Below the pieces are notes generated by a model that ran no database searches, was not told the DNA's origin, and worked only from the letters and a program-made list of their open reading frames with translations. DNA of 64,000 nucleotides, taken from contig CAPERS010000002.1 of assembly GCA_948607205.1 (NCBI GenBank), forward strand, positions 73,231-137,230. Direction: 5' to 3'. The DNA comes from an uncultured Eubacteriales bacterium (lineage in GTDB: Bacteria; Bacillota; Clostridia; Christensenellales; UBA1242). Below, piece by piece: positions 1 through 8,327 of this stretch (the stretch's first letter is position 1; each line of letters begins with the position of its first letter). Made by a program: the position numbers and the translations under genes.

Positions 1-69
1 CACAAAAACGAGAACAATTAAGAAATAAACAAAAATTGATGACGTTGTGACTTTGTTTTTAAAAGACAT
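1..69 (-). CDS. N-terminus of an unidentified membrane or secreted protein (cut by window edge)
   Basis: Only the first 23 codons are present. The ATG at 67-69 follows a good ribosome binding site (AGAGG, 7 nt upstream on the minus strand). The peptide begins with a short basic stretch (MSFKNKV) followed by an unbroken hydrophobic run rich in I, V, F and L, as in a signal anchor or signal peptide. It lies directly downstream of the CPBP protease gene on the same strand with only 34 bp between them, so the two may be cotranscribed. No family can be named from this fragment. Confidence 0.55.
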   Translation of the reverse strand, partial: MSFKNKVTTSSIFVYFLIVLVFV

Positions 70-103
70 ATTTTTTCCTCTGTATATATAATATAGACTT
101 ATT

Positions 104-1087
104 TTAAATAAAATTCACAATTGTTGAGATTATCATCAAAATAACAGCCACAACCCATGAAATTATCAAAAATAAGGAAGGAACTTTAACCAATTCCTTT
201 TTTTCGGTTTTTATTTCTTGACCCTTGTTCAGCCTTGAAAGAATAAACCTATCGACGAGGTAGAGTATAACAAATGTCACTACGACAAGCAAGACTGAAA
301 TCAAAATTCCCCACCAAGAAGAAGGAAGATTCATGTCGAATGATAGTTTATTTTGAAGAAAATTCATAAAAATGACGGTGAAATTGCTCATAAAATGCAC
401 TATAATGGAAAGAAATAGCGAACCGCCTCGAACAACAATCCATCCGAGAATCAAGCCAAGAAGAAGTGGATAGACAAATTGTTGAAGTGAGCCATGCATG
501 AATGTGAACATAATGGCAGACAAAAGAATTGCAAGCCAGTCAGAAAAATTCTTGCGCAGACCTTGCAAGATAACACCACGAAAAATTAACTCTTCAAAAA
601 ATGCAGGCAAAATAGCAAGCAGAAGAACATTAAGTGCCAGCCAACCAAAAGTATCATTAGGCAATTGTGTGTCGCCAAGTGTGAAGCCAATTTTATCAAG
701 AAATTGGTCAACAAATCCAACAAAAAACTGCAAGCCAAAGATTGCAACAAGTGCAACAAATATGGCAACCAGCGCTTTCTTCCAACCTATTTTCAAATTC
801 AAATTTATCGCACCATATGAAATTTTTGCAACCTTATTATAGGCAAGAAATATCGCACCAAATGTGATTGGCGTCAAGAAATATAACACGATTATATACC
901 AAACTTGCTTGTCTATTTCTTCGCTTGGAATGCCCATTGCCATGCCTATCAACTGGCAAACAAGAAGAATGCATAAACTCACAACGAAGGGCATCAAAAG
1001 AGAAAGTAAAAAAACTTTTCCACTGTCATTGTTATTATAAAAATTACGTTTAAAATTTATTTTTTCTTGATTTAATTGTTTTTCCAT
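104..1087 (-). CDS. CPBP-family intramembrane metalloprotease (Abi/CAAX-like)
   Basis: A polytopic membrane protein of about 327 aa. The C-terminal half has the family's catalytic motifs: EELIFRG (the EExxxR glutamates), then FTFMH and a later VHFMSN (the His ligands), all in hydrophobic segments. CPBP proteases cleave substrates inside or near the membrane; roles in bacteriocin immunity or protein maturation are known in the family, but the substrate here is unknown. The start chosen is the ATG at 1085-1087. A longer TTG-initiated reading is possible, but a consensus promoter lies inside it and places transcription start on this ATG, so the mRNA appears leaderless. It is divergent from tadA. 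Confidence 0.85.
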   Translation of the reverse strand: MEKQLNQEKINFKRNFYNNNDSGKVFLLSLLMPFVVSLCILLVCQLIGMAMGIPSEEIDKQVWYIIVLYFLTPITFGAIFLAYNKVAKISYGAINLNLKIGWKKALVAIFVALVAIFGLQFFVGFVDQFLDKIGFTLGDTQLPNDTFGWLALNVLLLAILPAFFEELIFRGVILQGLRKNFSDWLAILLSAIMFTFMHGSLQQFVYPLLLGLILGWIVVRGGSLFLSIIVHFMSNFTVIFMNFLQNKLSFDMNLPSSWWGILISVLLVVVTFVILYLVDRFILSRLNKGQEIKTEKKELVKVPSLFLIISWVVAVILMIISTIVNFI

Positions 1088-1093
1088 GCTTTT

Positions 1094-1122
1094 ATTATAG
1101 TCAATTTCAAACAAATTGCCAA
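1094..1122 (-). promoter_or_regulatory. Promoter of CPBP protease, leaderless configuration
   Basis: On the minus strand TTGGCA (1117-1122), a 17-bp spacer and a perfect TATAAT (1094-1099) are followed by exactly 6 nt and then the ATG at 1087. A start 7 nt after the -10 box would be the A of the ATG. No Shine-Dalgarno sequence is present. Confidence 0.8.
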
Positions 1123-1160
1123 ATAAAATTTAAAATTTAACAACTTTAAAGTTAAAATAC

Positions 1161-1189
1161 TGGACAAAAATGAAATGTTTTATTAAAAT
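1161..1189 (+). promoter_or_regulatory. Promoter of tadA, leaderless configuration
   Basis: TGGACA (1161-1166), a 17-bp spacer, TAAAAT (1184-1189), then 6 nt and the ATG of tadA at 1196. There is no ribosome binding site, so the predicted mRNA begins at the start codon. Confidence 0.75.
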
Positions 1190-1195
1190 TAAGTC

Positions 1196-1633
1196 ATGTC
1201 AAAATTTATGAATGAAGCAATAAAAGAAGCTAAAAAAGCCTATAACAAAAATGAAGTGCCAATCGGCGCTGTCATTGTTTTGGATGGAAAAATTATCGCG
1301 CGTGGTCAAAACAGTCGTGAAAAATCACAAAATGCAATCAAGCATGCTGAAATTATTGCAATTGAAAAAGCATGCAAAAAACTCAAATCTTGGCGACTGG
1401 AAAATGCAGAAATGTATGTGACTCTCGAGCCATGCCCTATGTGTGCTGGTGCGATTGCCAATGCAAGAATAAGAAAAGTTGTTTACGCCTGCTCTGAAAA
1501 AACTTCCGAAGACCATTTATGCGAGAAAATTTTGCAAAGCAACAGGCTCAATCACAAAGTGGAAATGGAAGAAGAAAGAAATGATGAAGCATCCAACCTG
1601 CTCACAAGTTTTTTTAAAAATAAACGTTGTTAA
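1196..1633 (+). CDS. tadA: tRNA(adenine-34) deaminase TadA
   Basis: Converts A34 of tRNA-Arg(ACG) to inosine in the cytoplasm so that it reads CGU, CGC and CGA codons. The 145-aa length is normal for TadA. The zinc-dependent cytidine/adenosine deaminase signature is complete: HAE (about residue 51-53, zinc His and catalytic Glu) and PCPMC (about residue 79-83, two zinc Cys). The start is preceded by a promoter but no SD, so the transcript is predicted to be leaderless. A bidirectional terminator follows directly. Confidence 0.95.
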   Translation: MSKFMNEAIKEAKKAYNKNEVPIGAVIVLDGKIIARGQNSREKSQNAIKHAEIIAIEKACKKLKSWRLENAEMYVTLEPCPMCAGAIANARIRKVVYACSEKTSEDHLCEKILQSNRLNHKVEMEEERNDEASNLLTSFFKNKRC

Positions 1634-1659
1634 AAAAACACCTTTCAAGGTGTTTTTTT
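1632..1659. terminator. Bidirectional Rho-independent terminator
   Basis: A-run, stem ACACCTT, 2-nt loop TC, AAGGTGT, T-run. It serves tadA on the plus strand and the convergent SHOCT-type gene on the minus strand. Confidence 0.85.
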
Positions 1660-1660
1660 G

Positions 1661-2143
1661 TTAAAGCAGTTTCATAAGTTCTTCTTGATATTCAAGTTCA
1701 GTGATTTTGCCTTCCTCTTTAAGTTTGCGGAGCCTTTCAATCTCTTTTTCTTTATTTTTAACCGATTTCTCTTCTTCCACCACAATTGTTTTTTCTTCTT
1801 TATCTGGATTAACCCAAACAATGTCACTTAAAAAGAGTGTCACAATCAAAAGTATGCTTGAAACTGAGAAAAGGTTGAGAATCATTGCCAAAACGACTGC
1901 AGTCATATAGTAGCCATATCTTGAACGGAAAAATGCGCCATTTCGTGCAATGGAATAGATGAGAAGTCCGTTACAAATCAGATATGCCACAATCTGCAAA
2001 ATGTCAAAGACCGCATAAAAAATTGCCACGCGCTCATTTTGAGGCAACATAAAGTATCTCACAACATAAAAAATTTCAAGTCCCACAGACAAGAAGTTCA
2101 AAACTATGGCTGTTATAATCAGTGCTTTTTTGGTATTATTCAT
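1661..2143 (-). CDS. Small membrane protein with SHOCT-like C-terminal tail
   Basis: 160 aa. Residues about 1-115 form four hydrophobic segments. The tail is a charged helix (residues about 120-160) ending in a pattern like IERLRKLKEEGKIT followed by EYQEEL, which resembles the SHOCT (short C-terminal) domain, thought to mediate oligomerisation. The start has an AAAGGA ribosome binding site and a promoter (TTGACT-17-TATATT) at 2160-2188. It is convergent with tadA and divergent from the SDR gene. The function is not known. Confidence 0.75.
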   Translation of the reverse strand: MNNTKKALIITAIVLNFLSVGLEIFYVVRYFMLPQNERVAIFYAVFDILQIVAYLICNGLLIYSIARNGAFFRSRYGYYMTAVVLAMILNLFSVSSILLIVTLFLSDIVWVNPDKEEKTIVVEEEKSVKNKEKEIERLRKLKEEGKITELEYQEELMKLL

Positions 2144-2159
2144 AAAAATCCTTTAATTA

Positions 2160-2188
2160 AATATATCATAATTGAAAAAGCAAGTCAA
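2160..2188 (-). promoter_or_regulatory. Promoter of SHOCT-like membrane protein gene
   Basis: Minus-strand TTGACT (2183-2188), 17-bp spacer, TATATT (2160-2165); the AAAGGA ribosome binding site and ATG follow. Confidence 0.55.
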
Positions 2189-2194
2189 TTTATT

Positions 2195-2222
2195 TTGCTC
2201 TTTATAAAAAATATTATATACT
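2195..2222 (+). promoter_or_regulatory. Promoter of SDR gene
   Basis: TTGCTC (2195-2200), 16-bp spacer, TATACT (2217-2222), followed by the AGGTGG ribosome binding site at 2244-2249. Confidence 0.5.
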
Positions 2223-2256
2223 AATTTTGAAGAATTTAAAACTAGGTGGTAAAAAA

Positions 2257-3045
2257 ATGAAAAATAAAATATCTCGAAATATAGTTATAACTGGTGCGTC
2301 AAGCGGAATTGGCAAAGCGCTTAAGGACGCATTTATCGCAAACGGAGATAAAGTTATTGGAATTTCATCAAGCGAAGACGACTATGTTTGCGATGTCACT
2401 GACAGAAAAAAAATGGAAGAAGTTTTTGCCGATATTGCCAAGAAATTTGATAAGATTGACATATTGGTTGCTTGCGCTGGGTTTGGGCTTTTGGGAGCAA
2501 TCGAACTCACTCCATTTGAAAAAGTGCAAAAAGAATATGATGTCAATGTTATGGGGCTTATTTCCACCATTCAGCTCGGCCTTCCCCTCATGCGCGATAA
2601 TGGCAAAATAATCAATATAAGTTCTGTTTGCGCACTATATCCCCTGCCTTTCAGAGCATTCTATTGTTCATCAAAGTCAGCAGTAAGCATGCTCTCAGAT
2701 TGTCTGCGCATGGAACTTAGTCAAACTAAAATTCAGTCAACTGCAATTTGCCCTTGTGAAATTAAGACCAACTTTTCAAAAAATCGTGACAAAAACTTTG
2801 AAACAAATGAGCGCTATGGAAAAGCGATTGAACTTTCTGCAAATGGAATTGCATCGCGAGAAAATAAACGCATGGATATAAATAAAGCATGCAAAATCAT
2901 GGTAAATATAATCAACAAGAAAAAACTTCGTCCACAATATACAATGGGCAAAGGCTATAAATTTTTAAACTTTATCACACGATTCACATCCAAATCACTT
3001 CTACTCAAATTTTCAACCAAAGTTTTCTATAAAAAAGAAAAGTAA
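2257..3045 (+). CDS. Short-chain dehydrogenase/reductase (SDR) family oxidoreductase
   Basis: About 262 aa, a classical SDR. It has the Rossmann nucleotide motif TGASSGIG near the N-terminus, an NAG-like segment VACAGFG, the catalytic Ser in SSVCA, and the YCSSK catalytic Tyr/Lys motif around residue 140-150. The substrate cannot be told from sequence; such enzymes reduce or oxidise lipids, sugars or steroids with NAD(P)(H). The ATG at 2257 is chosen over an upstream in-frame TTG because the ribosome binding site AGGTGG (2244-2249) is correctly spaced for it. The gene stands alone, convergent with the large surface-protein gene. Confidence 0.85.
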   Translation: MKNKISRNIVITGASSGIGKALKDAFIANGDKVIGISSSEDDYVCDVTDRKKMEEVFADIAKKFDKIDILVACAGFGLLGAIELTPFEKVQKEYDVNVMGLISTIQLGLPLMRDNGKIINISSVCALYPLPFRAFYCSSKSAVSMLSDCLRMELSQTKIQSTAICPCEIKTNFSKNRDKNFETNERYGKAIELSANGIASRENKRMDINKACKIMVNIINKKKLRPQYTMGKGYKFLNFITRFTSKSLLLKFSTKVFYKKEK

Positions 3046-3064
3046 AAATGTCTTCTAAAACGTC

Positions 3065-3097
3065 AAAAAAAACATTGATCATGCCAATGTTTTTTTA
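3065..3097. terminator. Bidirectional Rho-independent terminator
   Basis: AACATTG, 7-nt loop, CAATGTT with A-run upstream and T-run downstream, between the convergent SDR and InlB/GLUG genes. Confidence 0.8.
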
Positions 3098-3112
3098 TTC
3101 AATAATATATTT

Positions 3113-6100
3113 CTAAACAAGTTCAAACCCAGCAAGACCAACTTCAAATACGTCGTTCTGCTGTGGCAAATTTTGTGCAAATTCAAACAATGTTACTTGC
3201 ATTGGAAGGCCGTTATTCATCTCTTTTTCATATCTGAAACCTTCATTAAAATCAGTTTCACTACCGTAGGCTTTTTGAGAAATGGTGTTTGCAAGACTCA
3301 AAGAAAGATAGCTTGCCACAATTGTTGGCTGTGAGCCAAGTCCATAAATTGAGTTGAAAGTTGTAGGCAAAATGTTAACTCGTGCAACAGATGAGCAATA
3401 TTCCACAAGCATTCTAGTGCCAACATTGTTTCTGCCAACAATTCCACCATAATGAACATTGCTTGTGCTAAGATTTACAATACTATAATCTGCACTTGAA
3501 ATGATTGAAAGATTGTCAGTCACCTCCCCAACAATTCCTCCAATTGATTGACTTGCGATTGTTGATTCCAAATTTCCATAATTAATGCAATTTTCAATAG
3601 TTCCTTTGCTAGTTGCGCCAGCAATTCCGCCTATTTGGCTATTTTCTTGCACTCCAATATCTTTGATTGTTCCATAATTTATACAACCAATAATTTTATC
3701 ATTCTTTTCTTCGCCAAAAAACACGCCACAAATTCCACCCTTGGAAGTTCGACCGCTGATTTCTGCACGATTTACACAATTTTCAATAATATTGCCTTCA
3801 TATGCGTTACCAACAATTCCGCCAGCGTTCCAAACAGAATAAACATTTCCAGTAACTAAACAATTTCTTACTGTCGTATTTTTCGCAAGACCAATAATTC
3901 CACCTGCACCATTGTTTGCGTTTATTGAAACATTGAGAAGAATTACATCTTGAATTATTGCATTTGAGGTTTTACTGAATAGACCAATATAATCATAAGT
4001 AGAATCATAATTGCCTACCACAACTTTATTTAATGTTTTTAAACTTGAAATTTTTTTATTGTTTCCTTCAAACTTGCCTTTAAAATATGTATTATTTTTT
4101 CCAATTGGCATCCAATATCTGCCTGCAAGGTCAATATTGTTTGCAAGACGGATTGTTTTGCCTTCAAAATTTTCTCCTTCCCAGTTCATATATGCCACTT
4201 TTCCAAGTTCTTCTGCGGTTGAAATGAGATATGCTCCGCTGGCGTCGGTTGTAAGTTCGACATCTTTGCCGACTGCCGACCATGTCTCTAACCATACTGC
4301 ATAAAGTGTGACATTTTCTGTGCCTGTTGTTAGGTTGGATACGCTTGCTCCGTCGCTAAATGTTATTTTTGATGCATCATATTCTGAAATCGGATTTTGT
4401 TTTGTTCTGCTCCAACCTAGGAATATATATCCGTTTCTTGTGAATGAGTTTGCTGTTAAATTTTTGTTATAACCATATGTATGTTTTTGTGCAGACATTG
4501 TTCCAGTTCCACCGTTTGCGTCAAACACTATGTTGTATTCGTTTGCATCCCAGAGCGCAACGAGTGAGGCGTCACCAACACCGGTTGTGTAAGTTGTTGC
4601 TTGACTGCCATTTTCGCTGACATTTTTTCCTGTCGCATCATAAGTTCCAACATAGGCAACCTGCCACTTGACAGGATTTTCAGAACTTCCGCTTGGACCT
4701 TCAATATAGAAAAAGCCAATAGTGTCAAAATTTCCGTCTGAGCCACACACCCACTTAAAAACATATGTCTTCCAAGTTCCTGTTCCAATGTTATTTGAAA
4801 TCCAAGTGTCATGCGTATTATTGCCATGCGCATTATATGCAGGCATCAATTTATATCCTTCTGGAATTTTCGCATGGATAACTGAATAGAAAACTCCGTT
4901 TGCTTTTGACTGAAAACGGTTTGAAAAACCATAACCCCAACCGCAAGTGGCAAGGTTTGTTATTTCAAGAACACGTTTTGAATCTGGCAAATTTAAATCA
5001 GAAGGTTTCGAAATTAAATTAAACACAACATTTCCATTACCCGAATTGTCATAAATTTCTATATTGTTATCTGACCAATCAAAGAAACCGTCTGTGGTTT
5101 TGTCATGTGTTTGACCAAAGGTTGAGAAAGTTCCATTTCCATTTTTTGCAACCCAGCCTTTGAAGGTATAACCCGGACGTGTTGGAACGCCTAGTTGAAT
5201 GTTTGTTCCTTTATCTTGCGTTATTGAGGTTGCCCCCGAATAAGTTCCACCATTTGCATTCACCGTCACTTTTGACTGAGAAACGAAATACAGATTTACA
5301 GTAACACTTTGTGCTGGCACATTAAATTTAATACTGTCTTGATTTGAATTGCTATTTTCTGATGTTGTGACAGAATAATGCGAATATCGAACACTGCTTG
5401 AATATCTAATATTCCACACATCGATAGTTTCACCATATCCCACTTGCTGATAAAAATCAGCTACGTTACTTTTATCAGTCGAAGAGCCAATATTGACATT
5501 AAATTGTAGTCCTGAAAGAGAATTATCAGATTGATTGACTCCGTCAACATAATGATTTACATCAACATAATAGTTGTTTCTTGTCCAACGTGCTGTGATG
5601 GTTTCATTGCTTGCTGAGGTTTTATATGTTGAACTATAAATTCTAGTTCCACTTGAATTATACCAGCCAGCAAATGTGTAACCTTCTCTTGTTGGTGTTG
5701 GGCAATCGTAGTAATTTCCATAAGTCGTGCTATATGTTGACGAACTACTGCTCCCAATTTTTCCGCCATTGGCATCATATGTCACATTAAATTTTCTTGG
5801 CGCAAGAATAATGACATTATAATAGTTTTTTGTTTCGTTTCCACTAAACTTCAATGTGTGGGTCATGTTCTTTGCAGCCGATTGTGATGAATCTGTTTTC
5901 CAAAAACTTGAAACTTGACTTGCAGTAACATTCCCAATATCAGTTGACGTTAAAGGATTAATTAAACAATATGAAAGATATGCTTCAAAACCAGCATTTT
6001 TACTTGAAATTGAATAATTTACATCATAGTAAGAATGTTTATCGCCACCAATAAAAGTCAATTTCATGTAAACATTACCTTTTATCCAATTTGTTCCATT

Positions 6101-6445
6101 CCCAGATGCTGACGTTCCCGTGCAACCACCAGCACCAGTGAAATTGGTAAATGTTATGCTCGTGTTTGCAAGGCTTGTTGAGGTATAGCCATCTTCGCTT
6201 ACATATTTGCCAATGTTATAATCAACATTTTTAAGTTGAAAGGTGTCCGTAGATTTTACTACTGGACTTTTCAAACAAACCAATGCAAGACTATAATTAT
6301 ACGTCACATTAGAATAAGCGTCTGCTGTTTGGTCTTTGTTTGAATTATTTTTTATTGAATCAGAAAAAGTAAAAAACATGCCTGCTGAAAAGCATACCGC
6401 AAAGACAAAAGAAACTGTTAACAAAATCTTATGAATTCTTTTCAT
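3113..6445 (-). CDS. Large secreted surface protein with InlB B (Listeria-Bacteroides) and GLUG repeats
   Basis: 1110 aa. A signal peptide (basic MKRIHK plus hydrophobic core to about residue 28) is followed by an Asn/Ser/Thr-rich region. At least three InlB B repeats follow, near residues 219-290, 395-440 and 635-715, recognised by YDANGG or FDANGG starts and GYTFAGW/GYTFKGW/GYIFLGW cores. The C-terminal third (about 850-1060) has GLUG-type repeats (GGIIG, GGIVG, GGICG followed by IENCVN or IENCINYGN). No LPXTG anchor is visible; the tail VGLAGFE is shared with the paralogue at 50423-53836. Such proteins are extracellular and often adhesins, but the ligand is unknown. The AAGGA ribosome binding site is well placed. 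The promoter contains a G10 tract (6493-6502), suggesting phase-variable expression. Confidence 0.9.
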   Translation of the reverse strand: MKRIHKILLTVSFVFAVCFSAGMFFTFSDSIKNNSNKDQTADAYSNVTYNYSLALVCLKSPVVKSTDTFQLKNVDYNIGKYVSEDGYTSTSLANTSITFTNFTGAGGCTGTSASGNGTNWIKGNVYMKLTFIGGDKHSYYDVNYSISSKNAGFEAYLSYCLINPLTSTDIGNVTASQVSSFWKTDSSQSAAKNMTHTLKFSGNETKNYYNVIILAPRKFNVTYDANGGKIGSSSSSTYSTTYGNYYDCPTPTREGYTFAGWYNSSGTRIYSSTYKTSASNETITARWTRNNYYVDVNHYVDGVNQSDNSLSGLQFNVNIGSSTDKSNVADFYQQVGYGETIDVWNIRYSSSVRYSHYSVTTSENSNSNQDSIKFNVPAQSVTVNLYFVSQSKVTVNANGGTYSGATSITQDKGTNIQLGVPTRPGYTFKGWVAKNGNGTFSTFGQTHDKTTDGFFDWSDNNIEIYDNSGNGNVVFNLISKPSDLNLPDSKRVLEITNLATCGWGYGFSNRFQSKANGVFYSVIHAKIPEGYKLMPAYNAHGNNTHDTWISNNIGTGTWKTYVFKWVCGSDGNFDTIGFFYIEGPSGSSENPVKWQVAYVGTYDATGKNVSENGSQATTYTTGVGDASLVALWDANEYNIVFDANGGTGTMSAQKHTYGYNKNLTANSFTRNGYIFLGWSRTKQNPISEYDASKITFSDGASVSNLTTGTENVTLYAVWLETWSAVGKDVELTTDASGAYLISTAEELGKVAYMNWEGENFEGKTIRLANNIDLAGRYWMPIGKNNTYFKGKFEGNNKKISSLKTLNKVVVGNYDSTYDYIGLFSKTSNAIIQDVILLNVSINANNGAGGIIGLAKNTTVRNCLVTGNVYSVWNAGGIVGNAYEGNIIENCVNRAEISGRTSKGGICGVFFGEEKNDKIIGCINYGTIKDIGVQENSQIGGIAGATSKGTIENCINYGNLESTIASQSIGGIVGEVTDNLSIISSADYSIVNLSTSNVHYGGIVGRNNVGTRMLVEYCSSVARVNILPTTFNSIYGLGSQPTIVASYLSLSLANTISQKAYGSETDFNEGFRYEKEMNNGLPMQVTLFEFAQNLPQQNDVFEVGLAGFELV

Positions 6446-6477
6446 ACTTTATCCTTTTTATATATTTTATTTAAATA

Positions 6478-6509
6478 ATTATACCTCAAAATCCCCCCCC
6501 CCATGTCAA
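6478..6509 (-). promoter_or_regulatory. Homopolymer-spacer promoter of surface protein gene (putative phase-variable promoter)
   Basis: On the minus strand a perfect TTGACA (6504-6509) and a perfect TATAAT (6478-6483) are separated by 20 bp, ten of which are an uninterrupted G tract (C on the plus strand, 6493-6502). Loss of three G would give the optimal 17-bp spacing. The same layout precedes the paralogous gene. Confidence 0.8.
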
Positions 6510-6594
6510 CAAAATCCGACAGAAAACTCACGCCATTTTTGCGTTTCCATTTGGAAAGCGTGGCTATGCTGAGAGTTATTTTTAAATATATATT
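6510..6594 (-). promoter_or_regulatory. Conserved upstream block shared by both InlB/GLUG genes
   Basis: This block closely matches 53891-53975 upstream of the second InlB/GLUG gene, for example CTGTCGGATTT and GGAAACGCAAAAAT on the minus strand. It contains short inverted repeats (TTTCC..GGAAA and ACGC..GCGT). It lies between the distal and proximal promoters, so it could be a transcribed leader or an activator site. Confidence 0.55.
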
Positions 6595-6623
6595 ATTATA
6601 CTCAAAAATTGAGTAAATACAAA
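6595..6623 (-). promoter_or_regulatory. Possible distal promoter of surface protein gene
   Basis: Minus-strand TTTGTA (6618-6623), 17-bp spacer, TATAAT (6595-6600). An equivalent distal promoter (TTGGTA-17-TATAAT) occurs before the paralogue. Its -10 context (ATTTTTGAGTATAAT) echoes that of the proximal promoter (ATTTTGAGGTATAAT). Confidence 0.45.
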
Positions 6624-6700
6624 ATAAAAAATAAGGAAAACACATATTTTTCCTGTGTTTTCCTTAAATTAAAGAGATAAAATTCAAATTATATTTTTAT

Positions 6701-8317
6701 TTAATAAACATCGACATTTGGCTTTTTATCTTTTTCGTCTTCCACTTCAACGACAAGTGCCTCTGTTGTCAGCATTGTTGCAGAAACCGAGCCTGCATTT
6801 TGAAGCGCTGAACGAGTGACTTTTGTTGGGTCAATAATTCCGCGTTCAAGCATATCGCAATATTCATTTGCAAGTGCGTCAAAGCCGAATGCAGACTTAT
6901 CAATATTTTCATATATGCGATTGACAACAACACCGCCATCCACGCCTGCATTTTTTGCAATCTGGCGAATTGGCTCTTCAACTGCGCGAAGGACAATATT
7001 TGCGCCAGTTTTTTCATCGCCGTCAAGGGTTTCAATAAGTTTTTTGATAACCTTTGTGGTTTTAAGCAGAGCCACACCGCCACCAACAACAATGCCTTCT
7101 TCAATTGACGCTTTTGTTGCTGAAAGGGCGTCTTCGATGCGAAGTTTTTTCTCTTTCATTTCAACTTCGGTTGCAGAGCCAACTTTGACAACAGCAACAC
7201 CGCCAGAAATTTTGGCAAGTCTGTCTGAAAGTTTTTCAAGTTCATATTCACCGCTGACCTCTTTCATTTGCGCTCTGATTGCGTTTGCTCTTGCTGTGAT
7301 TAAATCTTTATTTCCGTTTCCTTCCACGATTGTTGTGCTGTCTTTGTCTACCTTAACTTTTTTTGCTCTTCCCAAATCTTCGATTGAAACTGATTTAAGG
7401 TCAAGTCCAAGTTCTTCAGAGATAACTTTTCCGCCTGTCAAAACAGCGATATCTTCGAGCATAGCCTTTCTCTTATCGCCAAAACTTGGGGCTTTGACTG
7501 CAACGCAATTAAAAGTTCCACGCAGTTTGTTTAAGATAAGTGTTGTGAGCGCTTCTCCTTCAACATCGTCGGCAATAATCATAAGTTTTGAGCCAGACCT
7601 AACCATTTCTTCAAGTAGTGGCAAGATTTCTTGAATTGAAGAAATTTTCTTGTCAGTGATAAGGATGAAAGGATTGTCAAGTTCACAAATCATTTTGTCA
7701 GTGTTTGTGCACATATATGGAGAAAGATAGCCACGGTCAAACTGCATTCCTTCAACGAGTGAAAGTTCAGTTTTCATTGTTTGAGATTCTTCAACTGTGA
7801 TAATTCCGTCTTTGCCAACCTTTTCCATTGCCTCAGCAATCAGTTTTCCAATTTCTTCGTCGCCTGCTGATATGCTTGCAACCTGTGCGATTTCGGTGTT
7901 ATTTTCAACTGGCTTTGAAATGCGTTTAAGTTCTTCTGTTGCAACTTCGATTGCCTTGAAAATACCTTTTTTAAGAATGATTGGATTTGCACCTGCAACA
8001 AAGTTTTTCATACCCTCGCGAATAATCGCCTGAGCAAGCACGCATGCTGTTGTTGTTCCGTCACCTGCGACATCGTTGGTTTTGACGCTGACTTCTTTGA
8101 TAAGTTCTGCACCAAGATTTTCAAAAGGATTGTCGAGTTCAATTTCTTTTGCGATTGTGACACCGTCATTGGTGATAAGCGGTGCAACAAACTTTTTGCC
8201 AAGCACCACGTTGCGACCTTTTGGGCCCAGAGTGATTTTGACGATATCTGCAAGGCTGTTTACCCCATTTTCAAGCGCCTTTCTTGCTGAAAGACCTTCA
8301 AGCATTTTCTTTGACAT
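6701..8317 (-). CDS. groEL: Chaperonin GroEL
   Basis: 538 aa, the 60-kDa chaperonin that folds proteins in an ATP-driven double ring capped by GroES. Family hallmarks are present: the ATP-site segment LGPKGRNVVLG, DGTTTACVLAQAI, and GGGVALL near residue 410. The C-terminus ends in KPNVDVY and lacks the usual Gly-Gly-Met tail. A very strong ribosome binding site (AAGGAGGGAACT) precedes the ATG. It is the second gene of the groES-groEL operon, 10 bp after groES. I see no CIRCE operator upstream of the operon. Confidence 0.97.
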   Translation of the reverse strand: MSKKMLEGLSARKALENGVNSLADIVKITLGPKGRNVVLGKKFVAPLITNDGVTIAKEIELDNPFENLGAELIKEVSVKTNDVAGDGTTTACVLAQAIIREGMKNFVAGANPIILKKGIFKAIEVATEELKRISKPVENNTEIAQVASISAGDEEIGKLIAEAMEKVGKDGIITVEESQTMKTELSLVEGMQFDRGYLSPYMCTNTDKMICELDNPFILITDKKISSIQEILPLLEEMVRSGSKLMIIADDVEGEALTTLILNKLRGTFNCVAVKAPSFGDKRKAMLEDIAVLTGGKVISEELGLDLKSVSIEDLGRAKKVKVDKDSTTIVEGNGNKDLITARANAIRAQMKEVSGEYELEKLSDRLAKISGGVAVVKVGSATEVEMKEKKLRIEDALSATKASIEEGIVVGGGVALLKTTKVIKKLIETLDGDEKTGANIVLRAVEEPIRQIAKNAGVDGGVVVNRIYENIDKSAFGFDALANEYCDMLERGIIDPTKVTRSALQNAGSVSATMLTTEALVVEVEDEKDKKPNVDVY

Positions 8318-8327
8318 AGTTCCCTCC

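Noticed and set aside
1088..1114. TTG start giving nine more residues to the CPBP protease
   Set aside because: The -10 box lies within this stretch and no ribosome binding site precedes the TTG.
6816..7634. 272-aa open frame antisense to groEL, and similar long antisense frames opposite the topoisomerase genes
   Set aside because: No ribosome binding site or promoter; Ser-rich composition typical of antisense shadows of conserved coding sequence.
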